DNA of 8,300 nt from Clostridiales bacterium (GCA_009778945.1 WRFF01000074.1:1-8300), one strand, 5' to 3'; positions 1 to 5,750 are shown, counted from the first letter of the stretch. Translations and numbers: made by a program. The notes: generated from the sequence alone by a model not told the origin.

Positions 1-30
1 CAAGTCAGGTAATATGACAACCTATACGAT

Positions 31-67
31 TCAAAAAACAAAACCGCGCAAGTGGGGTGCACGGTTC
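31..67 (-). terminator. Rho-independent terminator after ecfT
   Basis: Read on the minus strand, GAACCGTGCA (67-58) can pair with TGCGCGGTTT (50-41) around the 7-nt loop CCCCACT. That gives about 10 base pairs with two G-U wobbles. The run TGTTTTTTGA follows at 40-31. A GC-rich stem plus a U-rich tail, 30 bases past the ecfT stop, is the normal layout of an intrinsic terminator ending the operon. On the plus strand the same hairpin has no T-run after it, so it works in the minus direction only. Confidence 0.75.
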
Positions 68-96
68 TTATGAAATATCCTTGATATGCCGCTGTC

Positions 97-927
97 TCAT
101 CGCAGCATCGACAGCAGCAGGTCCTGCAGGTGAAGAAACCGCTCCGAAGTGACGAGCACTATATAAACGCCGACGATTGCGATGGCCGCCGCGTCGCGCC
201 GCCCGAAATGGAAGGCGTGCATTTTTGTGCGCCCCTCGCCGCCCCGATAACATCGCGCTTCCATCGCCATCGCAAGGTCGGCCGCCATGCGGAACGCACC
301 CACGATAAGCGGGATGAAGATCGGCACCATATTCTTTGCGCGCTTGAAAATCGAACCGGTATCAAAATCCGCGCCGCGCGCCTGCTGCGCTTTCATGATC
401 TTGTCCGTCTCTTCAAGCAGCGTTGGGATGAAGCGCAGCGCAATCGTCATCATCATCGCAAGCTCGTGCGCCGGCAGCCCGAAGCGCACAAAGGGCTTCA
501 GAAGAGCCTCGATACCATCCGTCAGCTTCACAGGCTTCGTCGTGAAGGTGAGGAGCGAACACCCAAAGATCAAAAATATGATGCGAAGCGCCATATAGCA
601 AGCCGTGTAGATTCCCTGCTCCGTGATTGTAAGCCTCCAGAAGGAGACGACCGGCGTTCCCTGTGTCATGAAAAGATTCAAAAGAAAAGTGAGGGCGATG
701 ATGAGAAAGACCGGCCGAAGGCCGCGCAGGATGAACCGCGGCGGCACTTTTGAGGCGATTGTCACCGAGACCAGAAATACAAAGACAAAAAAATATGCGA
801 CAAAATTGATCGCGAGAAAGATCGAAACCATGTAGGCAAACGTGAGAAGGATCTTCACACGCGTATCGATCCGGTGAATCACGCTGTATTCGGGATAATA
901 TTGGCCGATCGTGATATCCCGAATCAT
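97..927 (-). CDS. ecfT: ECF transporter transmembrane (T) component EcfT
   Basis: EcfT is the membrane scaffold that couples the two ECF ATPases to a substrate-specific S component, here presumably for vitamin or trace-metal uptake. The 276-residue protein starts with the family-typical MIRDITIGQYYPEYSVIHRID. Hydrophobic segments lie near residues 25-57, 65-88, 107-128, 200-220 and 245-262. The cytoplasmic coupling region contains the two ARG-type motifs that contact the ATPases: ARG at 183-185 and ARC at 224-226 in MEARCYRGGEGRT. Cysteine replaces glycine in the second motif; from memory this variant is common in Clostridia. The ATG overlaps the ecfA2 stop by 4 bases (ATGA), and GGAGAG lies about 5 bases upstream, so translation is probably coupled. 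Length is normal. No S-component gene is in the window, so the substrate is unknown. This looks like the shared, group II type of module. Confidence 0.95.
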   Translation of the reverse strand: MIRDITIGQYYPEYSVIHRIDTRVKILLTFAYMVSIFLAINFVAYFFVFVFLVSVTIASKVPPRFILRGLRPVFLIIALTFLLNLFMTQGTPVVSFWRLTITEQGIYTACYMALRIIFLIFGCSLLTFTTKPVKLTDGIEALLKPFVRFGLPAHELAMMMTIALRFIPTLLEETDKIMKAQQARGADFDTGSIFKRAKNMVPIFIPLIVGAFRMAADLAMAMEARCYRGGEGRTKMHAFHFGRRDAAAIAIVGVYIVLVTSERFLHLQDLLLSMLR

Positions 928-1793
928 GACCGCTCTCCGGTTTCACGCAATAAAAAAGCAAGAGCGGAGACGAGCGTATCCCGCGTCAGCACATCTTCCG
1001 CAGAAATCGGCAGGCCGCGCGCTTCAAGGCGGCCCGCAAACGCGCGGGCCGGCGGTAGCGCCAAACCGATTTCAGTCAGGAATGCCCCGTCCGCAAAGAC
1101 CTCGCGCGGCGTTCCCATGCGTACGGCCTCGCCATGGTTCAGGACCAGGATCTGATCCGCATACTGAGCGACGTCCTCCATATTGTGCGAGACGAGCACA
1201 ATCGTGCATCCGGTCTCCGTCCGGACATTCGACACGAGACGAAGCACGTCATCGCGCGCGCAAGGGTCGAGCCCCGCCGTCGGCTCATCAAGAATCAATA
1301 CTTCCGGACGCATCGCAAGAACACCCGCAATCGCCGCCCTGCGCTTCTGGCCTCCCGAAAGCTCAAACGGCGAGCGCTGCGCGAATTCATCAAAATCCAG
1401 CCCGACAAGCGCAAGGGCTTCCCGCACGCGCTCGTCGATCTCCGTTTCGGAAAGTTCCAGATTGTGCGGGCCGAACGCAACATCACGGTAGACCGTTTCC
1501 TCAAACAATTGATATTCCGGATACTGAAAAACCATTCCTATTTTCTTGCGCACCGCGAGCACCGAGGTGTTTTTCCCCGACACGTCGACTCCGTTCACCG
1601 TCACGCTGCCCGAAGTCGGTTTGATCAGTCCGTTCAGATGCTGGACAAGCGTGGATTTGCCGCTGCCGGTATGGCCGACAATTGCCGTGAACGCACCTTG
1701 TTCGATCTCGAAATTCAGATCATGGACAGCGGTCGTCTCATAGGCGAGCCCTTTGTTGTAAATATGGGTGAGATGGCTGACGATTATGGACAT
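924..1793 (-). CDS. ecfA2: ECF transporter ATPase EcfA2
   Basis: One of the two cytoplasmic ATPases that power ECF importers by binding and hydrolysing ATP as a heterodimer. All ABC motifs are intact in the 289 residues: Walker A GHTGSGKST (40-48), Q-loop Q90 in FQYPEYQLFEE, signature LSGGQ (145-149), Walker B LILDEP with catalytic E170, and switch H203 in SHNM. The YNKG segment near the N-terminus and the YPEYQLFEETV stretch after the Q-loop mark the A2 (A') subtype rather than A1. The ATG lies inside the end of ecfA1 (10-base overlap), with GGAG about 10 bases upstream. The stop overlaps the ecfT start by 4 bases. These tight overlaps imply balanced synthesis of the A1:A2:T complex. The A1/A2 assignment rests on these motifs and gene order. 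Confidence 0.95.
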   Translation of the reverse strand: MSIIVSHLTHIYNKGLAYETTAVHDLNFEIEQGAFTAIVGHTGSGKSTLVQHLNGLIKPTSGSVTVNGVDVSGKNTSVLAVRKKIGMVFQYPEYQLFEETVYRDVAFGPHNLELSETEIDERVREALALVGLDFDEFAQRSPFELSGGQKRRAAIAGVLAMRPEVLILDEPTAGLDPCARDDVLRLVSNVRTETGCTIVLVSHNMEDVAQYADQILVLNHGEAVRMGTPREVFADGAFLTEIGLALPPARAFAGRLEARGLPISAEDVLTRDTLVSALAFLLRETGERS

Positions 1794-2629
1794 AGCGCCG
1801 CAATCTCCTCTAAAAGCTCCTCCGGGCGCAACAGGTCAGCGTGCAGCGGCACGCCCTCCGCGCGCAGCCGCTGCGCGATCTCGACCGCGAATGGCAGGCG
1901 CAATCCGAGCGCCTCGAGCCGTTCCGCCTCGCGATAGATTTCCGCGGGCAAACCGTCCAGGACAATACGCCCCGCATCCATGATAAGGATGCGATCGCTT
2001 TCAATGGTTTCTTCCATGAAATGTGTGATGAGAATCACTGTGATGCCTTCACGGTGAAGCTGCCGGGCGATTTCAAGTACCTCACCGCGCCCTTCCGGGT
2101 CAAGCATGGCCGTCGGCTCGTCAAAGATGATGATCTCAGGCTTCATCGCGACGACGCCGGCGATCGCCACCCGCTGCTTCTGTCCGCCGGAAAGCAGATG
2201 CGGGGCCATCTTGCGCGATTCGGTCATATCCACGGCTTCAAGCGCGTCCGCAACGCGCCGCTTGATTTCTTCGCGCGGCAGGCCGAGATTTTCGGGGCCG
2301 AACGCGACGTCGTCTTCGACAACCGCCGACACAAGCTGATTATCCGGATTCTGAAAGACCATCCCCGCCGACCGCCGGATCTCCCAAAGATGTGATTCCT
2401 CACGCGTATCCATTCCGTCTATAATCACCGAGCCTTCCGTTGGAAGGAGCAGCGCGTTCAGGCATTTGGCGAGCGTCGATTTGCCGCTGCCGTTGCGCCC
2501 GATCACGGACATAAAAGAACCGCGCACAATCTCGAGCGTGATTCCGTCAAGCGCAACCTGCTCGCCATCTTCCGTAGGATAGACAAGCCGGAGATCTTTG
2601 ATGGAAATAATGCTATCCTGCTTCACCAA
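1784..2629 (-). CDS. ecfA1: ECF transporter ATPase EcfA1
   Basis: Partner ATPase of EcfA2 in the energy-coupling module. The 281-residue protein has Walker A GRNGSGKST (44-52), Q-loop Q93 in FQNPDNQLV, signature LSGGQ (146-150), Walker B IIIFDEP with E171, and H203 in THFMEE. The FQNPDNQ and PTAMLDP motifs are typical of the A1 subtype. The start is uncertain: TTG at 2629 is immediately followed by GTG at 2626, and there is no ATG before residue 40, although the conserved beta-strand ISIKDLRLVYP begins about residue 8. Neither start has a good Shine-Dalgarno at normal spacing. The nearest AAGGAG (2674-2669) lies about 39 bases upstream, on the far side of a terminator hairpin. First gene of the ecfA1-A2-T group and the only one not overlapped by its upstream neighbour. 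Confidence 0.94.
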   Translation of the reverse strand: MVKQDSIISIKDLRLVYPTEDGEQVALDGITLEIVRGSFMSVIGRNGSGKSTLAKCLNALLLPTEGSVIIDGMDTREESHLWEIRRSAGMVFQNPDNQLVSAVVEDDVAFGPENLGLPREEIKRRVADALEAVDMTESRKMAPHLLSGGQKQRVAIAGVVAMKPEIIIFDEPTAMLDPEGRGEVLEIARQLHREGITVILITHFMEETIESDRILIMDAGRIVLDGLPAEIYREAERLEALGLRLPFAVEIAQRLRAEGVPLHADLLRPEELLEEIAALCP

Positions 2630-2641
2630 ACCGATTCTTGC

Positions 2642-2670
2642 AAAAACGGACCGTTTGAAACGGCCCGTCT
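2642..2670 (-). terminator. Rho-independent terminator/attenuator between rplQ and ecfA1
   Basis: On the minus strand, ACGGGCCG (2668-2661) pairs with CGGTCCGT (2653-2646) around TTTCAAA, which itself could close further. Flanking bases 2670-2669 can pair with Us of the tail. The stem has 8 or more base pairs with one G-U, and is followed directly by TTTTT ending at 2642. It sits 21 bases after the rplQ stop, where the ribosomal-protein operon normally ends. It is also only about 12 bases before the ecfA1 start, so transcription of the ecf genes must read through it or start inside rplQ. Other Bacillota carry a conserved 3' element after rplQ (the L17 downstream element of lactic acid bacteria and Listeria). 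I cannot show that this is homologous. Confidence 0.82.
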
Positions 2671-2690
2671 CCTTGGGGAACAGCGTCCCT

Positions 2691-3035
2691 TTATTTCACC
2701 AATTCCAGAAACACCTCTTCCGCGCAGTCGCCCCGACGGGGTCCGAGCTTGAGAATGCGTGTGTAGCCGCCGTTGCGCGAAGAATATTTCGGCGCAATGT
2801 CTTCGAACAGTTTCGTGACGACGCTTTCGTCGAAAATATAAGCAAGCGCCTGCCGGCGCGCGTGCAAATCGCCTCGCTTCCCAAGTGTGATCATCTTTTC
2901 CGCCATGCGGCCCGCTTCCTTCGCGCGCATCTCCGTCGTCGTGATCCGCCCTTCGCGGAGTAGATCCGTGACTAAATTGCGCAGCATTGCCTTTCGATGG
3001 GCGGTGTCCCTGCCCAGTTTTCGGTAACCCGGCAT
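2691..3035 (-). CDS. rplQ: 50S ribosomal protein L17
   Basis: Large-subunit protein near the exit tunnel. The 114-residue product starts with MPGYRKLGRDTAHRKAMLRN and continues with the family's LREGRITTTEMRAKEAG region. Its C-terminus, IAPKYSSRNGGYTRI...GDCAEEVFLELV, is the standard L17 ending. Length is normal for the short bacterial form. ATG start with AGGAGG (3048-3043) 7 bases upstream; this Shine-Dalgarno overlaps the TAG stop of rpoA, so ribosomes finishing rpoA are placed at the rplQ start. It is the last ribosomal gene of the alpha group and is followed by an intrinsic terminator. Confidence 0.98.
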   Translation of the reverse strand: MPGYRKLGRDTAHRKAMLRNLVTDLLREGRITTTEMRAKEAGRMAEKMITLGKRGDLHARRQALAYIFDESVVTKLFEDIAPKYSSRNGGYTRILKLGPRRGDCAEEVFLELVK

Positions 3036-3047
3036 CTGCTTCTCCTC

Positions 3048-3989
3048 CTATTCTTCGGCTTCCCTCAGATGAAATCCGATATCCGCCAGTTTTTCTTTCA
3101 CTTCTTCGAGCGATTTCTTTCCGAGATTACGAACAGTCATCATATCCTCTTCGCTCTTCTGTACCAATTCCTCCACCGTATTGATGTTTGCCCGTTTCAG
3201 GCAGTTAAACGACCGCACGGAAAGTTCGAGTTCGTCGATCGACATCTCTCGGAGTTTCCCGTTGACGTCCAGATCCTTTTCGACCATCGTCACGCCTCCG
3301 TCCGCCGTTTCAAACAATTCGATGAAGAGATTGAGATGGTCGCGCATAATCTTTGCCCCGATCGCTACGCTCTCCGTAGGGCTTATGCTGCCATCCGTCC
3401 AGATTTCGAGCGTAAGTTTGTCGTAGTCGGTGATCTGCCCGACGCGCGTGTTTTCAACCGTGTAGTTAGCCTTTGTGACCGGCGTGTAAATCGAGTCCAC
3501 CGGAATCACGCCGATCGGCGTCGATTCCGTTTTGTTCTGATCCGCCGTGACATAGCCGCGGCCTTTTGCAAGGTTGATCTCCATGTACAGAGACGCGCCT
3601 TCTTCCAGCGTCGCGATATGCAGATCCCTTCCGGTGATCTCCACATCCGAGCTGACTTTGATGTCACCTGCGGTGACGTCCATCGGCCCTTTTGCGTCGA
3701 TGATAACAATTTTATCGTCGTCGCTGTTCATGCGGATCGCAAGGCGTTTGAGGTTCAGAATAATTTCCGCCACGTCTTCCTTGACGCCCGGAATCGTCGA
3801 AAACTCATGCATCACGCCGTCAATCTTGACCGACGTGACCGCGCAGCCGGGAAGCGAGGAAAGCAGGATGCGGCGCAGGCTGTTGCCCAGCGTCGTCCCA
3901 TAACCGCGCTCAAGCGGCTCTACTACGAATTTACCGTAACGTTCATCGCTCTCGGTGCACTCTATCGCAGGTTTTTCAATTTCAATCAC
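3048..3989 (-). CDS. rpoA: DNA-directed RNA polymerase alpha subunit
   Basis: Alpha nucleates RNA polymerase assembly as a dimer and contacts UP elements and activators through its C-terminal domain. At 313 residues it has the usual length. The N-terminal domain (about 1-230) carries FVVEPLERGYGTTLGNSLRRILLSS at 21-45, with the dimerisation and beta-contact regions. An acidic linker leads to the C-terminal domain (about 248-313). That domain contains ELSVRSFNCLKRANI, where R259 and N262 match the DNA-contacting R265 and N268 of E. coli, and the helix-hairpin NLGKKSLEEVKEKL. The start codon is GTG, supported by a full AAAGGAGG Shine-Dalgarno (4004-3997) at 7-base spacing and by the conserved MIEIEKP N-terminus. 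It follows rpsD after 42 bases. Nothing is missing. Confidence 0.98.
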   Translation of the reverse strand: MIEIEKPAIECTESDERYGKFVVEPLERGYGTTLGNSLRRILLSSLPGCAVTSVKIDGVMHEFSTIPGVKEDVAEIILNLKRLAIRMNSDDDKIVIIDAKGPMDVTAGDIKVSSDVEITGRDLHIATLEEGASLYMEINLAKGRGYVTADQNKTESTPIGVIPVDSIYTPVTKANYTVENTRVGQITDYDKLTLEIWTDGSISPTESVAIGAKIMRDHLNLFIELFETADGGVTMVEKDLDVNGKLREMSIDELELSVRSFNCLKRANINTVEELVQKSEEDMMTVRNLGKKSLEEVKEKLADIGFHLREAEE

Positions 3990-3996
3990 GATATGT

Positions 3997-4004
3997 CCTC
4001 CTTT
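3997..4004 (-). promoter_or_regulatory. Ribosome binding site of rpoA (fixes GTG start)
   Basis: AAAGGAGG lies 7 bases before the GTG start of rpoA. It is the longest match to the anti-Shine-Dalgarno that I noted at these junctions, and it supports the non-ATG start. It overlaps a TAA (4005-4003) that ends a 9-codon open frame beginning at the rpsD stop. Confidence 0.85.
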
Positions 4005-4032
4005 AGAAAGTTGGTGCGGCAGCGACCTTCAT
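4003..4032 (-). other. Possible 9-codon minigene between rpsD and rpoA
   Basis: The rpsD stop is part of TAATG. The ATG opens a 9-codon frame (MKVAAAPTF) whose TAA stop is fused to the rpoA Shine-Dalgarno as TAAAGGAGG. The same stop/Shine-Dalgarno fusion occurs at rpsM-rpsK, rpsK-rpsD and rpoA-rplQ. A ribosome ending rpsD could restart here and be delivered to rpoA. There is no evidence that the peptide is made, and in so short a space the arrangement could be chance. Confidence 0.2.
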
Positions 4033-4652
4033 TACTTCGAATAGAGCTCGACAATCAGGTGCTCTGCAATAGGTGTGTCGATTTCTTCGCGGCGCGGAAG
4101 CGACAGAACCGTCCCTTCCAATTTGGCCACATCCACGCTGATCCACGCCGGAGCGCTGATCTGCATGTCTTTGATCTCCTCAAACTTCGGAGATTTCTGA
4201 CTGGTCTTTTTCACTGCAACAGTCGAACCCGGCGCCACCTCATAGGAGGGGATGTCCACTTTGCGGCCGTTTACGGTGAAGTGCCCGTGGTTGACAAGCT
4301 GCCGCGCTTCCTTTCGGGAGGACGCAAAGCCCATCCGAAAGACCACGTTGTCAAGGCGTGTCTCAAGCATCACGAGCAGGTTGTCGCCCGTGATCCCCTT
4401 ACGTTTCTCCGCCTTGAGAAAGGTATTGTGAAACTGCTTTTCAAGCAACCCGTAAAACCGTTTTGCCTTTTGCTTCTCCCGAAGCTGCAGGCCATAGTCG
4501 CTGACTTTCTTTCTGCCCTGGCCGTGCTGCCCCGGCGCAAACGCGCGTCGTTCCATCGCGCATTTCGTCGAATAACAACGATCGCCTTTCAAAAAGAGTT
4601 TCTGCGATTCTCTTCTGCACAGTCTGCAGGATGCGTCTGTATATCTTGCCAC
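4032..4652 (-). CDS. rpsD: 30S ribosomal protein S4, zinc-binding form
   Basis: Primary 16S rRNA binder that starts 30S assembly of the 5' domain; in several bacteria it also represses its own operon. The 206-residue protein has the MARYTDASCRLCRRE start and the four-cysteine zinc knuckle C9, C12, C26, C31. This makes it the C+ paralogue type. The S4 RNA-binding domain follows at about 95-155, with RLDNVVFRMGFASSRKEARQLVNHGHFTVNG. The start is GTG (4652-4650), supported by AAGGAGG (4666-4660) at 7-base spacing; this Shine-Dalgarno overlaps the rpsK stop (TAAGGAGG). In Bacillus subtilis rpsD is a separate gene, whereas here it sits between rpsK and rpoA, so autoregulation of the whole alpha group by S4 is possible in principle. 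Confidence 0.98.
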   Translation of the reverse strand: MARYTDASCRLCRRESQKLFLKGDRCYSTKCAMERRAFAPGQHGQGRKKVSDYGLQLREKQKAKRFYGLLEKQFHNTFLKAEKRKGITGDNLLVMLETRLDNVVFRMGFASSRKEARQLVNHGHFTVNGRKVDIPSYEVAPGSTVAVKKTSQKSPKFEEIKDMQISAPAWISVDVAKLEGTVLSLPRREEIDTPIAEHLIVELYSK

Positions 4653-4664
4653 TGTTCTGCCTCC

Positions 4665-5060
4665 TTACACCCTTCTCCGCTTGGGCGGCCTGCAGCCGTT
4701 ATGCGGGATCGGCGTGATGTCGCGGATCAGCGTAATCTCCAGACCGGCGGATTGAAGCGCCCGGATCGCAGCCTCGCGACCCGAACCGGGGCCTTTTACA
4801 TATACTTCTACATTTTTGAGCCCATGCTCGATGGCGGCTTTTGCGGCCGCCTCGGACGCCATCTGCGCCGCAAACGGCGTAGATTTCCGGGACCCTTTGA
4901 ATCCTAAGGATCCGGCGCTCGACCAAGAAATTGCGTTGCCGCTTTGGTCCGTCAGCGTCACGAGCGTGTTGTTGAAAGACGCCTGGATATGCGCCTGGCC
5001 CCGTTCAATATTCTTGCGCTCTTTTTTCTTCTTTCTAACTGTTTTTTTGGCCTGTGCCAT
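4665..5060 (-). CDS. rpsK: 30S ribosomal protein S11
   Basis: Small-subunit platform protein next to S18/S21 and the Shine-Dalgarno duplex. The 131-residue product has a basic N-terminal tail (AKKTVRKKKKERKNIERG), then AHIQASFNNTLVTLTD, the GFKGSRKSTPFAAQ segment, GPGSGREAAIRAL and the terminal DITPIPHNGCRPPKRRRV; all are family hallmarks. I chose ATG at 5060 over an in-frame TTG one codon upstream, because AGGAGG (5074-5069) is then 8 bases away rather than 5. The Shine-Dalgarno is fused with the rpsM stop as TAGGAGG. Only 12 bases separate the two genes, consistent with translational coupling. Confidence 0.98.
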   Translation of the reverse strand: MAQAKKTVRKKKKERKNIERGQAHIQASFNNTLVTLTDQSGNAISWSSAGSLGFKGSRKSTPFAAQMASEAAAKAAIEHGLKNVEVYVKGPGSGREAAIRALQSAGLEITLIRDITPIPHNGCRPPKRRRV

Positions 5061-5068
5061 CAATCAAT

Positions 5069-5074
5069 CCTCCT
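5069..5074 (-). promoter_or_regulatory. Ribosome binding site of rpsK, fused to rpsM stop
   Basis: AGGAGG overlaps the TAG stop of rpsM (TAGGAGG). Its spacing of 8 bases selects the ATG at 5060 as the rpsK start over the adjacent TTG at 5063. Confidence 0.8.
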
Positions 5075-5447
5075 AATCGCTCTTTTTCTTGCGGCCGACC
5101 GTTTTCTTGGGGCCTTTGCGCGTGCGTGCGTTGGTCTTCGTGTTCTGTCCGCGAACCGGCAGCCCTCTTCTGTGCCGGATCCCGCGATAACAACCGATTT
5201 CCATCAGCCGCTTGATATTCAGACTGACGTCCCGTCTCAGATCGCCTTCCACGCTGTAGTCCGAATCAATGATCTTGCGGATTTTACCGGCGTCATCTTC
5301 GGAAAGGTCGCGTACGCGTATATTCGGATCGACGCCCGCTTTCTCAAGGATCTCGCCCGCAGTCCTGCGGCCGATTCCGTAGATATAGGTCAGGCCGATT
5401 TCGATACGCTTTTCTCTCGGCAAGTCTACGCCTGCAATACGTGCCAT
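5073..5447 (-). CDS. rpsM: 30S ribosomal protein S13
   Basis: Head protein of the 30S subunit that contacts P-site tRNA and bridges to the 50S. The 124 residues begin with MARIAGVDLPREKRIEIGLTY, followed by the helix-two-turn-helix YGIGRRTAGEILEKAG. They end with CYRGIRHRRGLPVRGQNTKTNARTRKGPKKTVG and a lysine-rich tail reaching the tRNA site. ATG start with AAAGGA about 9 bases upstream. It heads the alpha group proper (rpsM-rpsK-rpsD-rpoA-rplQ). A GC-rich RNA structure lies 37 bases upstream, in the position where the E. coli alpha operon carries its S4-binding translational repressor site; no sequence homology to that site is claimed. Confidence 0.98.
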   Translation of the reverse strand: MARIAGVDLPREKRIEIGLTYIYGIGRRTAGEILEKAGVDPNIRVRDLSEDDAGKIRKIIDSDYSVEGDLRRDVSLNIKRLMEIGCYRGIRHRRGLPVRGQNTKTNARTRKGPKKTVGRKKKSD

Positions 5448-5484
5448 AAAATCTGTTCCTTTCTTCTACAATACTGTATAGCGA

Positions 5485-5541
5485 AACACCGCGGCCGCAA
5501 CTCTGTCTCCCGACAGTGAAACGCGCCGCCCGCGGCGTGTT
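5485..5541 (-). promoter_or_regulatory. GC-rich structured RNA between rpmJ and rpsM
   Basis: On the minus strand AACA (5541-5538), a 2-nt bulge, then CCGCGG (5535-5530) pairs with CCGCGG-UGUU (5494-5485), giving a 10-bp stem. Inside is a perfect 5-bp hairpin, CUGUC (5516-5512) and GACAG (5507-5503), capped by GGGA, which fits the GNRA tetraloop rule. The GCGGCGCG and UUGCGG segments between them allow additional or alternative pairs. No U-run follows, so it is not a standard terminator. It starts directly after the rpmJ stop and lies upstream of the rpsM Shine-Dalgarno. Its function is unknown; a ribosomal-protein binding leader, a processing site and a pause element are all possible. Confidence 0.45.
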
Positions 5542-5655
5542 CTATCCCTGCGTCTGCTTATGCTTCGGATTTTCACAAATCACCATCACCTTGCCGTTAC
5601 GTTTGATAATTTTACATTTTTCGCAAATCGGTTTTACGGATGATCTTACTTTCAT
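5542..5655 (-). CDS. rpmJ: 50S ribosomal protein L36, zinc-binding form
   Basis: Smallest large-subunit protein, binding 23S rRNA near the L6/L16 region. The 37-residue frame opens with MKVRSSVKPICEKCKIIKR and ends in CENPKHKQTQG, the standard L36 sequence. The zinc ligands C11, C14, C27 and H32 are all present, so this is the C+ form. ATG start with GGAG (5666-5663) at 7-base spacing. The gene lies between infA and rpsM, its usual place. A near-consensus sigma-A promoter sits about 67 bases upstream, so rpmJ is probably the first gene of an extra transcript covering the alpha group. Confidence 0.97.
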   Translation of the reverse strand: MKVRSSVKPICEKCKIIKRNGKVMVICENPKHKQTQG

Positions 5656-5721
5656 TTTCCTGCTCCATTTACTTTTTCAACATTTGCACAGCTCCGACAG
5701 GTCGCAACCGCGCGAATAATT

Positions 5722-5750
5722 ATTGTACTACAATTCCGAACGCCTTTCAA
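5722..5750 (-). promoter_or_regulatory. Sigma-A type promoter upstream of rpmJ
   Basis: On the minus strand, TTGAAA (5750-5745) and TACAAT (5727-5722) are separated by exactly 17 bases. The match to the vegetative consensus is 4/6 in the -35 and 5/6 in the -10 box, with optimal spacing. It lies in the 123-base gap between infA and rpmJ. The transcript would start near 5716 with a leader of about 60 bases. It would add transcription of rpmJ, rpsM, rpsK, rpsD, rpoA and rplQ to readthrough from the upstream spc genes. Confidence 0.7.

Noticed and set aside
2..73. Plus-strand open frame from the window edge ending in MTTYTIQKTKPRKWGARFL, as the tail of a convergent gene
   Set aside because: It overlaps the minus-strand intrinsic terminator hairpin and its A-rich tail, which explain the base pattern. 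It is too short to recognise and could be random. The sequence left of the window would decide.
71..90. Small AT-rich inverted repeat ATATC-CTT-GATAT just after ecfT
   Set aside because: Five A/T-rich pairs with a 3-base loop and no U-run. The stronger terminator at 31-67 explains the end of the operon.
2997..4907. Very long plus-strand open frame (over 600 codons) antisense to rplQ, rpoA, rpsD and rpsK
   Set aside because: It runs across four well-identified minus-strand genes and their junctions. Its translation is rich in Arg, His and Phe without a domain pattern. GC-biased third positions of the sense genes readily remove stops on the opposite strand.
5061..5063. TTG start for rpsK one codon before the ATG
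   Set aside because: The AGGAGG would be only 5 bases away versus 8 for the ATG, and S11 proteins start MA(K/Q).
5472..5500. Possible second promoter before rpsM (TTGCGG, 16 bases, TACAGT)
   Set aside because: Only 3/6 and 4/6 matches, and the -35 box lies inside the GC-rich RNA stem region. Too weak to annotate.
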